64,000 nt of DNA, from positions 84,004 through 148,003 of the forward strand of contig JANWZA010000059.1 in assembly GCA_025054775.1 (NCBI GenBank), given 5' to 3'. Position 1 is the stretch's first letter. Every line of letters starts with the position of its first letter. A model generated the notes under the pieces. It made no database searches and was not told the origin of the DNA. It saw only the letters and a program-made list of their open reading frames with translations. The stretch comes from Microscillaceae bacterium. Lineage in GTDB: Bacteria; Bacteroidota; Bacteroidia; Cytophagales; Microscillaceae. Shown here piece by piece: positions 1-9,378 of the stretch. Position numbers and translations under genes: made by a program.

Positions 1-814
1 TTAATTTAGAATTTCGTAATTTAATTTCAGTTAATTTTCGCTTAGTATCTAGGGCAAAGTCGCCTTTCATCATCCATTCGTAGTAAGAAGGTTCTTCCTT
101 GTTTAGCACATCTTTCACTAATTTACCTTTATGCTTTCCAAAGTTAAACACTTCTTCATTTTTGTCATTAAACACCATACGTCCTGCTAGGTCTACGACC
201 TTATTAGTTGTTATTTCGTGAAGTACTTGCATATCATTCCGAATCACAATCGGCTCTTTGAATTCTTCACTCTTGGCAACCATTCCCTCGTATCGTTGTA
301 TTTGTGCATCTAGCACTTCCAAAGAGGCAAGGGCATCAGCTTCAGCAGAATGAGCATTTTTTAGTTCTTTGTTACAATAGAACTTGTAAGCGGCGGCTAA
401 ATTGCGAGGTTCCATCAAATGGAAAATGCGTTGCGCATCTATTAGCTTACGTTGCGAAACATCAAACTCCACTCCTGCCCGTAAAAACTCTTCTACCAAC
501 ATCGGTACATCAAAGCGGATGATGTTAAAGCCTGCTAAATCTGCCCCTTCTAAGAACTTAGCTAATTCTTTAGCAATCTGCTTAAAAGTAGGAGCATCAG
601 CTACATCTTGGTCATAAATCCCATGAATAAGACTTGCCTCCAAGGGGATAGGCATTTGCGGGTTGATTCTTTTAGTTTGCACTATCACCTCTCCGTCAGG
701 TAAGGCTTTTGCAATAGCAATTTCCACAATGCGGTCTTTGGTCATATTGACGCCTGTGGTTTCTAGGTCAAAAAATGCTAATGGATTTCGTAATTTAAGT
801 TGATGTTTTAGCAT
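1..814 (-). CDS. DnaQ-like 3'-5' exonuclease (3' end outside window)
   Basis: The frame opens at an ATG (812-814) and reads 271 codons to the left edge without a stop, so the C-terminus is missing. It is a DEDDh exonuclease: Exo I FDLETTG with D16 and E18, Exo II GFNIIRFD with D102, and Exo III HSAEAD with H155 and D160. The downstream part contains FGKHKGK, as in the C-terminal domain that follows the nuclease in exodeoxyribonuclease X-like proteins. Expected activity is metal-dependent removal of 3' nucleotides from DNA, in repair or as a proofreading-type accessory enzyme; the substrate cannot be read from the sequence. It is probably not the polymerase-bound epsilon subunit, because the C-terminal domain differs. 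Confidence 0.88.
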   Translation of the reverse strand, partial: MLKHQLKLRNPLAFFDLETTGVNMTKDRIVEIAIAKALPDGEVIVQTKRINPQMPIPLEASLIHGIYDQDVADAPTFKQIAKELAKFLEGADLAGFNIIRFDVPMLVEEFLRAGVEFDVSQRKLIDAQRIFHLMEPRNLAAAYKFYCNKELKNAHSAEADALASLEVLDAQIQRYEGMVAKSEEFKEPIVIRNDMQVLHEITTNKVVDLAGRMVFNDKNEEVFNFGKHKGKLVKDVLNKEEPSYYEWMMKGDFALDTKRKLTEIKLRNSKL

Positions 815-868
815 AGGAGAAGAATAAAACCCAAAAAACCTTACAAATAATTTGAAACTATTGATTTA

Positions 869-1270
869 CTAACCACCTACCTTTTCTTTTAATTGAGCAA
901 TAAGCCCTTTCCATAGTTCATGTAACTCATCAAGGTCATTCATTTCAGAGTAATCTGTGATTTTGAGAAAAGTAGAGCCTGTCATATCGTTAGCTTCTAT
1001 CTTAAACTCAATATATGAGGCATCGGCAGCGGGTCGGGCTGGGTTGGCATCATCCAAGAATTCAAACTTAACATATTTGTTCAACTTGTGAGCTGCCATA
1101 CGTGCATAATGGTCTTCGTTGTTCCAAACAAAATGATACAGTTTGTTATCTAAAACAGTTACTTTTTCAGCAAACCATTCAGAAAGCCCTAGTGGAGTTT
1201 GCAAGTAAGGATACAGTATTTTAGGAGAAGCTTGTATTTCATATTCATTGGTATATTTTAACTTCGCCAT
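869..1270 (-). CDS. START-like domain protein
   Basis: This 133-residue protein has the START/SRPBCC-like pattern: an N-terminal strand (KYTNEYEIQASP), a helix with LSEWFA, beta strands containing FVWNNEDHYA, and a long C-terminal helix (ELHELWKGLIAQLKEK). It matches the small cytosolic START-like family common in Bacteroidota, whose ligand and role are unknown. A promoter with TTG and TAACTTTG boxes lies at 1417-1446, on the same bases as the promoter of the divergent tRNA. It is separated from the exonuclease gene by about 54 bases and may be transcribed with it. Confidence 0.8.
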   Translation of the reverse strand: MAKLKYTNEYEIQASPKILYPYLQTPLGLSEWFAEKVTVLDNKLYHFVWNNEDHYARMAAHKLNKYVKFEFLDDANPARPAADASYIEFKIEANDMTGSTFLKITDYSEMNDLDELHELWKGLIAQLKEKVGG

Positions 1271-1416
1271 ATTGCTTTGCTAATTTAAGTGTGAGCACAT
1301 TGGTATTTATTCAAAAATAAATTATACATATACTTAAAAGCTTACCAATTTTTTCAAGAAATTATATTTTCTAATTTTTTTCTTAGATTTTTCCTGTCTT
1401 TGCTCTCTTATTTGAA

Positions 1417-1446
1417 CAAAGTTAGTTTTTTTTTTGGAAATATCAA
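1417..1446 (-). promoter_or_regulatory. Promoter of the START-like gene
   Basis: Read on the minus strand, a TTG (1444-1446) is followed after 19 bases by TAACTTTG (1417-1424), the Bacteroidota -33/-7 pattern. Transcription would start near 1412, giving a leader of roughly 140 bases. It overlaps the tRNA promoter on the other strand. Confidence 0.55.
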
Positions 1447-1464
1447 AAAAGCAAACTATTTTTG
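1434..1464 (+). promoter_or_regulatory. Promoter of the tRNA (CAT) gene
   Basis: TTG (1434-1436), 20 bases, then TATTTTTG (1457-1464), ending 18 bases before the first base of the tRNA. This is a close match to the Bacteroidota housekeeping promoter. Confidence 0.65.
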
Positions 1465-1482
1465 CAAGCAAATCGCCCAAAA

Positions 1483-1556
1483 GGCGAGGTAGCTCAGATG
1501 GTTAGAGCGTAGGATTCATAACCCTAAGGTCGGGGGTTCGATCCCCCCCCTCGCTA
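1483..1556 (+). tRNA. tRNA with CAT anticodon, probably elongator tRNA-Met
   Basis: The cloverleaf folds by eye: acceptor GGCGAGG with CCTCGCT, D stem GCTC/GAGC, anticodon loop TTCATAA, T stem GGGGG/CCCCC with loop TTCGATC, discriminator A. CCA is not encoded. The anticodon stem lacks the three G-C pairs of initiator tRNA, so elongator Met is the best call; an isoleucine tRNA with modified C34 cannot be excluded by eye. One oddity: the last pair of the anticodon stem is A31 opposite C39, a mismatch. Confidence 0.93.
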
Positions 1557-1645
1557 CTAAAAGCTAACTCAGAAGCAGGGTTTCTTTACTTTTGTCATTC
1601 TCCTCTTATTGAGAGTAAAATAGCTTTCCTACTAGTTATATCTTC

Positions 1646-2113
1646 ATGCGATTTGTTATCAAAACTCGGGTATCTCAACCGATAAGCCAAGTATTTGCAA
1701 ACTTTAATGAAATTCTTTTTCGCAAATTAGCTCCTCCCTTTCTCCCTATCAAACTTCTTCGCTTTGATGGATGCAAAAAAGGCGATATTGTTTCCTTGGA
1801 ATTAAATTTCATTCTTTTTCGGCAAATATGGACAAGCTATATTACTGATTTTCAGAGCCGAGCAGAAGAAATTTTTTTTATTGACGAAGGCAAACAACTT
1901 CCTTTTTTCTTAAAAAGTTGGAAACACGTACACCGCATACAAGCAGTTGCTTACCAACCTATGCAAAGCTATATTATTGACGACATCACCTTTCAAAGCC
2001 CTTACCGCTGGTTAGACCTTTTATTGTTGCCAGTTTTGTATTTACAGTTCGCCTATCGCAAACCTATCTATAAGCGTTTATTTAAGGCTAATCAAACAAA
2101 AATATTAAAATAA
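1646..2113 (+). CDS. SRPBCC family protein
   Basis: The 155-residue protein begins with a typical SRPBCC first strand and helix (RFVIKTRVSQPISQVFANF), continues with KKGDIVSLEL and a strand-rich middle, and ends with a basic helix (YRKPIYKRLFKANQ). Such small helix-grip proteins bind hydrophobic ligands; no ligand can be inferred here. It follows the tRNA by about 90 bases on the same strand and could be expressed by read-through. Downstream is a weak 7-bp hairpin at 2169-2189. Confidence 0.75.
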   Translation: MRFVIKTRVSQPISQVFANFNEILFRKLAPPFLPIKLLRFDGCKKGDIVSLELNFILFRQIWTSYITDFQSRAEEIFFIDEGKQLPFFLKSWKHVHRIQAVAYQPMQSYIIDDITFQSPYRWLDLLLLPVLYLQFAYRKPIYKRLFKANQTKILK

Positions 2114-2227
2114 AGTTTTACCTCTGCTATTCAGAAAACAAAAAAGTTCATGTTTGTCTTTTCCTTTAAGATAAGTACGCTTCTTATCTATAGTAATAAG
2201 GTCTAACCACAATAATAAAATAAAACG

Positions 2228-2467
2228 ATGGAGGAGTGTAAGTTTCATGCTTATAAGTTTGAATTCGTATGCGACTACTGCGGGTTGGTTAGTTCTTTTG
2301 GGATTGTAGGCTTTGGAGGTAAATATTCTAATATTTGTGATTTATGTTTAGTAAATGAACTTTCCGACTATTTTCTCAACACAGACAAGCATGACGGAGT
2401 AGATAATACTGCCTCTACTTCTAATTTTTCTGATAAGGAAAACGATAAAAAAAGTGAGCTCTCATAA
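2228..2467 (+). CDS. Small protein with two CxxC motifs, unknown function
   Basis: A 79-residue frame whose first half carries CDYC (about residues 15-18) and CDLC (about 37-40), spaced as in a small zinc ribbon or treble clef. The last 30 residues are polar and look disordered (Asp, Ser, Asn, Lys). I do not recognise the family. Support for it being real is the ordered cysteine pattern and a position that respects both neighbours; it is short and AT-rich, so it could be spurious. Confidence 0.5.
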   Translation: MEECKFHAYKFEFVCDYCGLVSSFGIVGFGGKYSNICDLCLVNELSDYFLNTDKHDGVDNTASTSNFSDKENDKKSELS

Positions 2468-2598
2468 AGACAAATCACTTTAAGTTTTTTCAATAAAATA
2501 ACTTTTTGTGAACTATAAACTTTTGTAAGTTATTCAATTTAATTGAAAAAGTATAATGTTTACTTTCTAAGTTTCACAATTAACCGAGTTTCAGTATT

Positions 2599-4803
2599 TC
2601 AAGTAATTTTTATTCCTATCAAAGTTATATCATCGCGCTGCTCTTCGTATTGTTGATGATCGGCAATCATTTTAGATAAAATTCTTTGCTGTTCGGCTAC
2701 ATCTTTTTGATGATTTTCTAACAAAAACGCTTTTAAACGTTTTTCACCGAAACGTTCTCTTTGTGGGCTTGGGTTGTCGCACAGGCCATCTGTCGTGAGG
2801 TAAAAACTATCTCCTGGCTTCAGGATAATTTGCTTATTCTCAAAAACACGTTGTGCTTCTTTTCTTATACCTCCAATAGAACTGCGGTTTCCCTTCATCT
2901 CTATGAGTTCGTTATCTTTAATACAGTACAGAGGTCTTTTGGCTCCTGCAAAAGTAAGCAGCCAGGTGGAGTCGGGTTGCTTTTCAAGCAATGTCATAGC
3001 TAAATCCATACCATCATTGTTGTTAGATTCAGCCTGTTTAAGTTCTGTAACCACTTTGAAATGCAAAGTTTCTAAAATCTTAGCAGGATTGTAGATTTTC
3101 TGCTCGTTAATAATTTCATTGAGTAGTACATTTCCTATCATGCTCATAAATGCACCAGGTACACCGTGCCCTGTGCAATCTACAACAGCCAAAATTGCTT
3201 TTTGCGGTTGTTGATTTATTTCTTTATACCAATAAAAATCTCCCGAAACGATATCTCTGGGCTTATAAATTACAAAATGTTGAGGGAAGAATCTATCTAT
3301 TTCGGTAGAATATGGGAGAATAGCTTGTTGAATATTTTTAGCATAGCGAATACTATCGTGAATACGTCTGTTAGTTTTTTCGATCAAAGTTAATGCCATT
3401 TCAAGTTCCTTACTCTTCTCCTCAATAGCATCTCGTTGTGCTAATATTTCTTCTTTTTGTTGTTCAAGTTCAATATTTTTATTTTCAATCTCTTCTTTCT
3501 GTTGCATTAGCACCAATGATTTTGCCTCTATCTCCTCTTTTTGCTTTTTTAGGAGTTGGTTAGCTCTCTGTTGTAAGCGATTACTACGTATTACCAAACC
3601 TAGTATAATTAACACTACCAGTACCAAAGCAATAGAGGCGTAAATGTACCGCCACTGACGTGCCTCTTTCTCTGCTTGTAGTTGTTTTTCACGTTCTAAT
3701 GCAAGACGCGCTTCATTTTGTTGCTTTTCTAATTGATAGGCTGCTTGCATAGTCATAATCTTTTTAGACACCTCTTGGTCAATTGTGCTATCCTTATAGG
3801 CAATGTGTAAGGTCTGATACTTATAGGCTTTCGCAAATTCAGCTTTGAGTGCATACACTTCAGAGAGCGTTTTTGTAGCAGAGCGTAGTACACGTTTCAA
3901 GTCAATACTTTTAGCTATTTCAATACATCTCAACAGGACTTTTTGTGCTTCATCTAACCTATTAGTCATTCTGTAATTATAACCTAAGGCATCTAGGGCT
4001 TCTACCAATACAAATTTGTCTTTTTTCCGTTCTGCAATCTTAATAGATTTGAGCAAATACTCTTCTGATTTTACATAATTTCTTACAGATTGGTAAACAA
4101 TCCCTATATTTTTGAGGATAGTAGCAATTCCCATGGTATCTTGCCTCTCTTCATTAGTTTTAAGGGCTTTCAGGTTGTACTCTAAGGCTTTACCATAATT
4201 TTTTTCTTTTAAATAGACATTTGCAATATCATTTAAACTGTAAGAAATCCCGCGTTTATCATTCAACTCTTCTTTAATTTTGATAGCTTTCTCGTAATAT
4301 TCAACTGCTGTTTTGTAATTTTCCTGTTCATAATACACAATTCCCAAATTGCTGTAATTATTAGCAATACCTTGTTTATAGCCCTTTTGCTCTGAAATTT
4401 TAAGTGCTTTGAGGTGTAAATCTACTGCCTTGGCATAATTCCCTTGAAATCGGTATATGATGCCCATGATATTGAAAGTTTGAGCTTCTCCAATTTTATA
4501 GCCGATATTTTCTGATATTTTTAGGGCTTGGTTTGTGTATTTAATAGCATCTTCATAGGAATTGAAAATAGACTCGTAAGCTAGTTCGTTTAATATCATG
4601 ACACGAATAGTATCTTGTTTTACTTCTTTCAAAAGAGCTTTCAAACTATCGATACGGCTGGCATACTTCTGAGCAAATACAGGAAATACATTAGTGAGTC
4701 CACAAAAAGCAAGTACCAATGAATAACATAATAATTTATACCACCCGAGTTGATTAGCCATTAGTTTAGCTGGATTAAACAATTGATTAGCATTATGTTT
4801 CAT
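2599..4803 (-). CDS. TPR protein with C-terminal SpoIIE-type serine phosphatase
   Basis: The 734-residue protein has an N-terminal hydrophobic segment ending in FPVFAQ (about 23-45, probable signal), roughly seven tetratricopeptide repeats (about 60-340, for example GNYAKAVDLHLKALKI), one membrane helix (about 386-406), a long coiled coil rich in KEEIE (about 410-490) and a PP2C/SpoIIE domain to the end. Phosphatase motifs are SGDFYW, DCTGHGVPGAFMS, LTTDG and the final RDDITL with its metal-binding aspartates. Known relatives dephosphorylate anti-sigma antagonists in partner-switching pathways; here an extracytoplasmic TPR sensor controlling a cytoplasmic phosphatase is inferred. No anti-sigma partner is adjacent. 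Confidence 0.88.
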   Translation of the reverse strand: MKHNANQLFNPAKLMANQLGWYKLLCYSLVLAFCGLTNVFPVFAQKYASRIDSLKALLKEVKQDTIRVMILNELAYESIFNSYEDAIKYTNQALKISENIGYKIGEAQTFNIMGIIYRFQGNYAKAVDLHLKALKISEQKGYKQGIANNYSNLGIVYYEQENYKTAVEYYEKAIKIKEELNDKRGISYSLNDIANVYLKEKNYGKALEYNLKALKTNEERQDTMGIATILKNIGIVYQSVRNYVKSEEYLLKSIKIAERKKDKFVLVEALDALGYNYRMTNRLDEAQKVLLRCIEIAKSIDLKRVLRSATKTLSEVYALKAEFAKAYKYQTLHIAYKDSTIDQEVSKKIMTMQAAYQLEKQQNEARLALEREKQLQAEKEARQWRYIYASIALVLVVLIILGLVIRSNRLQQRANQLLKKQKEEIEAKSLVLMQQKEEIENKNIELEQQKEEILAQRDAIEEKSKELEMALTLIEKTNRRIHDSIRYAKNIQQAILPYSTEIDRFFPQHFVIYKPRDIVSGDFYWYKEINQQPQKAILAVVDCTGHGVPGAFMSMIGNVLLNEIINEQKIYNPAKILETLHFKVVTELKQAESNNNDGMDLAMTLLEKQPDSTWLLTFAGAKRPLYCIKDNELIEMKGNRSSIGGIRKEAQRVFENKQIILKPGDSFYLTTDGLCDNPSPQRERFGEKRLKAFLLENHQKDVAEQQRILSKMIADHQQYEEQRDDITLIGIKIT

Positions 4804-4973
4804 GTATTAGTGTATAAGAAATCAGCAAAAACTTTACCCAAATTTATATGTATTATGCCAAAATAATACAATTTTTTCTAAAAAACAAAATATTTCATAT
4901 GTTTTTTTACGAAAAAACAATTTCCGTACTAAAAAAATAGCAAAATACAATTTTTTAAGTGTCTACTTTTTAC

Positions 4974-5018
4974 AAAAAAAAAGCTATCCAAATGCACATA
5001 AGTTGGCTTGGATAGCTT
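4974..5018 (-). terminator. Intrinsic terminator of the ribosomal cluster
   Basis: On the minus strand an 11-bp perfect stem, AAGCTATCCAA with TTGGATAGCTT (arms 5008-5018 and 4981-4991), is followed by an uninterrupted U run encoded by the A tract at 4974-4982. It lies about 54 bases after the rplQ stop codon and should end the whole 15-kb unit. Confidence 0.9.
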
Positions 5019-5071
5019 TTATTGGCTAAAATGAAATACAGTAAAAGCAATTCACTTAAGAATTACTTTTT

Positions 5072-5602
5072 CTAATTATTTTTACTCTCTTCACTTTGAT
5101 TTTGCATATTTTCTGTTCCTTGTGTTTCAGTTTCAAGAGTGGCTTTTCCTTCACTTTCTTGTGCAGATGCCGTTTCAATTCTAGCACCGCGTTTTTTTCT
5201 ACGGCTACGTCTTACTTTTTTCTCTGACTTCGCACCATAGACTTCATTAAAGTCTACTAACTCCATAAGACACATTTCTGCATTATCACCCTGACGGGGT
5301 GGCATTTTGATAATACGTGTATAGCCCCCAGGGCGATTCTCAATACGCTCTGCCACGGGTCCAAAAAGTTCCTTAACGCTTTCCTTATTGCGTAAATAAG
5401 AAAATACTACTCGTCTTGAATGAGTTACATTGTTTTTGGCTTTGGTTAATAGTGGCTCAACGTATTTTCGCAGAGCTTTTGCCTTAGCTACGGTGGTGAT
5501 AATTCTTTTGTTCAGAATAAGAGCAGAGGCCATATTAGAGAGTAAAGCCTTCCTGTGCGACGCAGTTCGCCCTAAATGATTTATTTTTTTTCCATGTCTC
5601 AT
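5072..5602 (-). CDS. rplQ: 50S ribosomal protein L17
   Basis: The N-terminal 120 residues are standard L17 ([35 protein letters not shown]). The usual bacterial protein ends near residue 120-130. This one continues to 176 with a basic patch ([11 protein letters not shown]) and an acidic, Gln/Glu/Thr-rich tail that is probably disordered. It is the last gene of the cluster, 14 bases after rpoA, in the conserved rpoA-rplQ order. Confidence 0.97.
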   Translation of the reverse strand: MRHGKKINHLGRTASHRKALLSNMASALILNKRIITTVAKAKALRKYVEPLLTKAKNNVTHSRRVVFSYLRNKESVKELFGPVAERIENRPGGYTRIIKMPPRQGDNAEMCLMELVDFNEVYGAKSEKKVRRSRRKKRGARIETASAQESEGKATLETETQGTENMQNQSEESKNN

Positions 5603-5616
5603 TGCTTTATGCTTTT

Positions 5617-6612
5617 TTAGTCTTCATCTAAATTATATTTTGACACATCCATACCAAATTGTAGATTTCTTTCGGCTACAATTTGTTCTAATTCCGTTAG
5701 AGATTTTTTTCCGAAGTTTCGGAACTTCATCATGTCTGCAATTTCTAATTTTACTAAATCACCTAAGGTTTTTATATCTGCTGACTTCAAGCAGTTGTAA
5801 GCCCTTACTGACAATCCCAAATCAGAAATAGGGGTTTTGAGAACTTTTCGCATTTGCAAGTATTGCTCATCTACCTCTTGTGCTTCCTCTTTTTTAGCTG
5901 TTTCTGTAATGATGTTCTGATCAGCAAAAAGCATAAAATGTTTAATTAAAATATTCGCTGCTCCTTTCAGAGCATCTTCGGGGTGGATTGAGCCATCTGT
6001 TTTAATTTCAAGGATTAGCTTTTCATAGTCTGTTCTTTGTTCTACTCGTGTATTCTCTACGGTGTACTGAACATTTTTGATGGGCGTAAATATAGCATCA
6101 ATCGGAATATAGCCAAGTGTTTGATCGTAGCCTTTGAGTTGTTGTTCCTCTGAAGGGACATATCCACGCCCTTTATCAATGATTAATTCTATTTCTAAAT
6201 CTACGGACTCATCAAGATTACATATCACAAGCTCAGGGTTTAAGATCTTGTAAGTAGAGGTGAATTTACCAATATCACCTGCACGTAAAACATCTTGATT
6301 TCTGGCAAACACGGTTATTTTATTTTCTACTACATCAGATATCTTTTTGAATCTCACTTGCTTTAAGTTCAAAATAATCTCCGAAACGTCTTGCATTACT
6401 CCTTTTATGGTTGAAAACTCGTGTAATACGCCGGGTATGCGAATACAAACAATAGCATATCCTTCAAGTGAGGAGAGTAGAACCCTTCTTAAAGCATGTC
6501 CTATGGTTACTCCATAGCCTCTTTCAAGTGGTTTGAACTCAAATTTTCCTTGAAAATCTGTTGTCTTATCCATGACAACTTTTTCAGGCATTTGGAAAGT
6601 GAGTAAAGACAT
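5617..6612 (-). CDS. rpoA: DNA-directed RNA polymerase subunit alpha
   Basis: 331 residues, normal length. The N-terminal dimerisation and assembly domain (about 1-235) contains [20 protein letters not shown] and the LLSSLEGYA segment. The C-terminal domain (about 255-320) carries the helix-hairpin-helix part ([36 protein letters not shown]) that binds upstream promoter DNA and regulators. Alpha nucleates core polymerase assembly. It sits between rpsD and rplQ, as in most bacteria. Confidence 0.98.
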   Translation of the reverse strand: MSLLTFQMPEKVVMDKTTDFQGKFEFKPLERGYGVTIGHALRRVLLSSLEGYAIVCIRIPGVLHEFSTIKGVMQDVSEIILNLKQVRFKKISDVVENKITVFARNQDVLRAGDIGKFTSTYKILNPELVICNLDESVDLEIELIIDKGRGYVPSEEQQLKGYDQTLGYIPIDAIFTPIKNVQYTVENTRVEQRTDYEKLILEIKTDGSIHPEDALKGAANILIKHFMLFADQNIITETAKKEEAQEVDEQYLQMRKVLKTPISDLGLSVRAYNCLKSADIKTLGDLVKLEIADMMKFRNFGKKSLTELEQIVAERNLQFGMDVSKYNLDED

Positions 6613-6693
6613 AGTGCAAAAAAAGATTGATTATGTATAATAAAAGGGAAATTACCGAATAATTTTCTTAATGACTTGTTAGGTATCACTTAG

Positions 6694-7299
6694 TTATTTA
6701 GAATACAATTCTACGATGAGCTGCTCCTCTATCTTTTCAGGAATCTGTTCCCTTTCAGGATAGTTAATAAATTTGCCTGCCATTGCTTTGCTATCCCACT
6801 CCAACCAATTGAACTTTTTTGCGTTTCTAGTAGCCAGGCTATTCGTAATTACTTGCAAAGATTTTGACTTTTCGCGCACAGCCACCACATCTCCAGGTCG
6901 AAGTGTATAGGAGGGTATATTTACAACTTTTTGATTTACGGTAATATGCTTATGTAAAACTAATTGACGCGCTAAGCGGCGAGTTGGAGCAATTCCTAGC
7001 CTATACACTGTGTTATCTAAGCGTGCCTCTAAAAATTTAAGCAGGTTTTCCCCTGTAATACCTTGTTTGCGAGAGGCTAACCTAAAAGTCTTAGCAAATT
7101 GGCGTTCTAGTAAGCCATAAATGCTTTTCGCTTTTTGTTTGGCTGCTAATTGTACAGCATACTCCGATTGCTTACGCTTCTTTCCCTTGCCATGCTGTCC
7201 TGGAGGATAGTTTTTCTTTTTAAGAACTTTGGTTTCTCCTAGGATGGGTTCACCAAATTTTCTTGCTATTTTTGCTTTCGGACCTGTATATCTTGCCAT
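6694..7299 (-). CDS. rpsD: 30S ribosomal protein S4
   Basis: 201 residues beginning [17 protein letters not shown]. The N-terminal region lacks the cysteine cluster of zinc-type S4. The S4 RNA-binding domain is at about 92-155 ([20 protein letters not shown]). S4 binds the 5' domain of 16S rRNA early in 30S assembly; in enterobacteria it represses its own operon, and no such site can be recognised here. There is an 81-base gap before rpoA. Confidence 0.97.
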   Translation of the reverse strand: MARYTGPKAKIARKFGEPILGETKVLKKKNYPPGQHGKGKKRKQSEYAVQLAAKQKAKSIYGLLERQFAKTFRLASRKQGITGENLLKFLEARLDNTVYRLGIAPTRRLARQLVLHKHITVNQKVVNIPSYTLRPGDVVAVREKSKSLQVITNSLATRNAKKFNWLEWDSKAMAGKFINYPEREQIPEKIEEQLIVELYSK

Positions 7300-7327
7300 T
7301 TTATTTCAACATTTTGTTTTATTAAGG

Positions 7328-7735
7328 TTAAACTCGTCTGCGTTTAGGAGGTCTGCAACCATTGTGAGGAAGTGGGGTTACATCTTTGATAGAAATTATA
7401 TCAATCCCTGAGGCACTAATCTGTCTAATTGCCGCTTCTCTACCTGCACCTGGGCCTTTTACAAACACTTCTACTTTGGATAAGCCCAATTCTTTGGCTG
7501 CTAGTATACAATTACTAGCTGCTACTTGTGCTGCATAAGGCGTATTTTTTTTAGAACCTTTGAATCCCATTTTACCTGCAGATGCCCAAGAAATGACTTG
7601 ACCGTTCATATTTGTAACTGAAATAATAATATTGTTGAACGTAGCCTTAATATGCACCTGCCCCAGCGCGTCTACCACCACTACTCTCTTTTTAGCTTTA
7701 TCTTTTCTTTTCTGATTTTGAGTGCTCATATCCAA
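7328..7735 (-). CDS. rpsK: 30S ribosomal protein S11
   Basis: 135 residues. The N-terminal basic extension is followed by the S11 core ([19 protein letters not shown]), the [17 protein letters not shown] segment, and the C-terminal [11 protein letters not shown] that contacts rRNA near the platform. S11 lines the mRNA exit region with S7 and S18. Confidence 0.97.
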   Translation of the reverse strand: MDMSTQNQKRKDKAKKRVVVVDALGQVHIKATFNNIIISVTNMNGQVISWASAGKMGFKGSKKNTPYAAQVAASNCILAAKELGLSKVEVFVKGPGAGREAAIRQISASGIDIISIKDVTPLPHNGCRPPKRRRV

Positions 7736-7775
7736 AAGTTTGTATTCTTTTTAAGAAAACGGTTCAAACATAATT

Positions 7776-8153
7776 TTACTTGGTAGCTTTTTTCTTATTA
7801 GCTACTGTTTTTCTCTTACCTTTTCGTGTTCGTGCGTTGGTCCTGGTTCGCTGTCCCCTTAGGGGAAGTCCTTTACGATGCCTTATTCCTCGGTAGCAGG
7901 CAATATCCATGAGGCGCTTTATACTTAACTGTACTTCTGATTTCAAAGCACCTTCTACCTTGTATTCCGAGTTAATGATATTACGAATCGTATTAGCTTC
8001 TTCATCTGTCCATTCTCCTACTTTCTTATCAAAGTCAACACCTGCCTTCTCTAAAATTTTACGAGCAGAGCTACGACCTATTCCATAGATATAGGTTAGA
8101 GCTATTTCGCCTCGCTTTTTGTTTGGAATATCTACTCCTGCAATTCTTGCCAT
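7776..8153 (-). CDS. rpsM: 30S ribosomal protein S13
   Basis: 125 residues from the ATG at 8151-8153, giving the canonical start [16 protein letters not shown]; a TTG three codons upstream is in frame but not needed. The helix-two-turn-helix core ([13 protein letters not shown]) and the basic tail after [20 protein letters not shown], which touches P-site tRNA, are present. S13 forms bridges to the 50S subunit in the head of 30S. Confidence 0.97.
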   Translation of the reverse strand: MARIAGVDIPNKKRGEIALTYIYGIGRSSARKILEKAGVDFDKKVGEWTDEEANTIRNIINSEYKVEGALKSEVQLSIKRLMDIACYRGIRHRKGLPLRGQRTRTNARTRKGKRKTVANKKKATK

Positions 8154-8166
8154 AGTTATCAATGAA

Positions 8167-8283
8167 TTATCCCTGTCTTTGTTTATATCTTGGATTTTTT
8201 TTATTAATTACATAAAGTTTACCTTTACGTCTAATAATTTTACAATCCTCACTTCTTTTTTTAATTGATGCTTTTACTTTCAT
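8167..8283 (-). CDS. rpmJ: 50S ribosomal protein L36, zinc-less form
   Basis: A 38-codon gene between infA and rpsM, the usual place for rpmJ. The product begins [15 protein letters not shown] and ends NPRYKQRQG. Of the four zinc ligands of classical L36 only one cysteine (C14) remains; the others are replaced by Ser, Asn and Tyr. This is the zinc-independent form typical of Bacteroidota. Confidence 0.95.
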   Translation of the reverse strand: MKVKASIKKRSEDCKIIRRKGKLYVINKKNPRYKQRQG

Positions 8284-8310
8284 ATTTCCTTAGGTGTTAT
8301 TATACTTAAT

Positions 8311-8529
8311 CTACTTATATCTAAAAACTATTCTACCTTTTGTCAAATCATAAGGTGACATTTCTACTTTCACTTTATCACCTGGAAGAATCTTAATATA
8401 GTTAAGTCTCATTTTCCCTGCAATATGGGCTGTTATTTGATGTCCACTCTCTAATTCTACTCTAAACATAGCATTAGAGAGAGCTTCTGTTATTATACCA
8501 TCTTGTTCTATAAAAGGTTGTTTCGGCAT
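8311..8529 (-). CDS. infA: Translation initiation factor IF-1
   Basis: 72 residues forming a single OB fold ([51 protein letters not shown]), the standard IF-1 length and sequence. It occupies the 30S A site during initiation. It lies 6 bases downstream of map, so the two are almost certainly co-transcribed and translationally close. Confidence 0.97.
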   Translation of the reverse strand: MPKQPFIEQDGIITEALSNAMFRVELESGHQITAHIAGKMRLNYIKILPGDKVKVEMSPYDLTKGRIVFRYK

Positions 8530-8535
8530 AATTCT

Positions 8536-9360
8536 TTAAGCGAGTTGATAAGTTTCTTCTATATATTTGAAAGTTGTCAAGACTTCGGGTTTGCCATCTA
8601 AAAATGCAACGGTATGCTCAAAATGAGCCGATGGCTTTCTATCCGATGTTTTAATAGTCCATCTATCTTTACTTGTATAAACACTTTTACCTCCCATATT
8701 TATCATAGGCTCTATGGCTAATACCATACCTTCTTTGATAAAAATTGGACGTATCGGCTTTTGCACAAAATTAGGTACCTCTGGGCTTTCGTGCAGCTCA
8801 CGTCCTATACCGTGCCCTACTAATTCTCTTACTACTGAAAAGCCATTTTTTTCCACATATTGCTGTATAGCTCTGCTTAGGTCGGCTATTTTAGCATTCT
8901 CTTTCATTTGTGCAATTGCCTCAAATAAAGCTTGTTTAGTTACCTGAAGCAATTTTTTTGCTTTTGGGCTAATTTCCCCTATGGCATAGGTGTAGGCACT
9001 ATCGCTATGAAACCCTTCGTAAAATACCCCACAATCAATAGAAACTATATCTCCCTCTTTAAGTTCATAATGGTTAGGCATACCATGTACTACCTCGTCA
9101 TTAACTGATATACAGAGAGAACCTGGAAAGGGTATTCCCCGACTGTCAGGATTAGGAAAGTTCTTAAAAGAAGGTATTGCTCCATTGTCTCTAATAAACT
9201 CCTCTGCTCTCTTGTCTAAATCAAGTGTTTTTACGCCTGGTTTTATCATTTTGGCTATCTCTCCATGTACTCTCCCAAGTATATCAGCACTTTTACGTAT
9301 TAGCTCTATCTCCTCACGAGTTTTATAGATAATATTATTAGCAGTAACAGACTTCTTCAT
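8536..9360 (-). CDS. map: Methionine aminopeptidase, type I
   Basis: 274 residues with the pita-bread fold signatures. Metal ligands are visible in order: two aspartates in SIDCGVFYEGFHSDSA, a histidine in GHGIGRELHE, and glutamates in AIEPMI and AHFEHTVAF. The enzyme removes the initiator methionine from nascent proteins whose second residue is small. The secY-map-infA order is the common arrangement where adk is absent. Confidence 0.96.
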   Translation of the reverse strand: MKKSVTANNIIYKTREEIELIRKSADILGRVHGEIAKMIKPGVKTLDLDKRAEEFIRDNGAIPSFKNFPNPDSRGIPFPGSLCISVNDEVVHGMPNHYELKEGDIVSIDCGVFYEGFHSDSAYTYAIGEISPKAKKLLQVTKQALFEAIAQMKENAKIADLSRAIQQYVEKNGFSVVRELVGHGIGRELHESPEVPNFVQKPIRPIFIKEGMVLAIEPMINMGGKSVYTSKDRWTIKTSDRKPSAHFEHTVAFLDGKPEVLTTFKYIEETYQLA

Positions 9361-9378
9361 GTAGTAATTTAATTAAAC

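Noticed and set aside
2761..3393. Plus-strand open frames inside the TPR/SpoIIE gene
   Set aside because: They are opposite a gene with clear domains and have no recognisable motifs; the same holds for antisense frames within the ribosomal, gyrB, DUF2723 and bamA genes.
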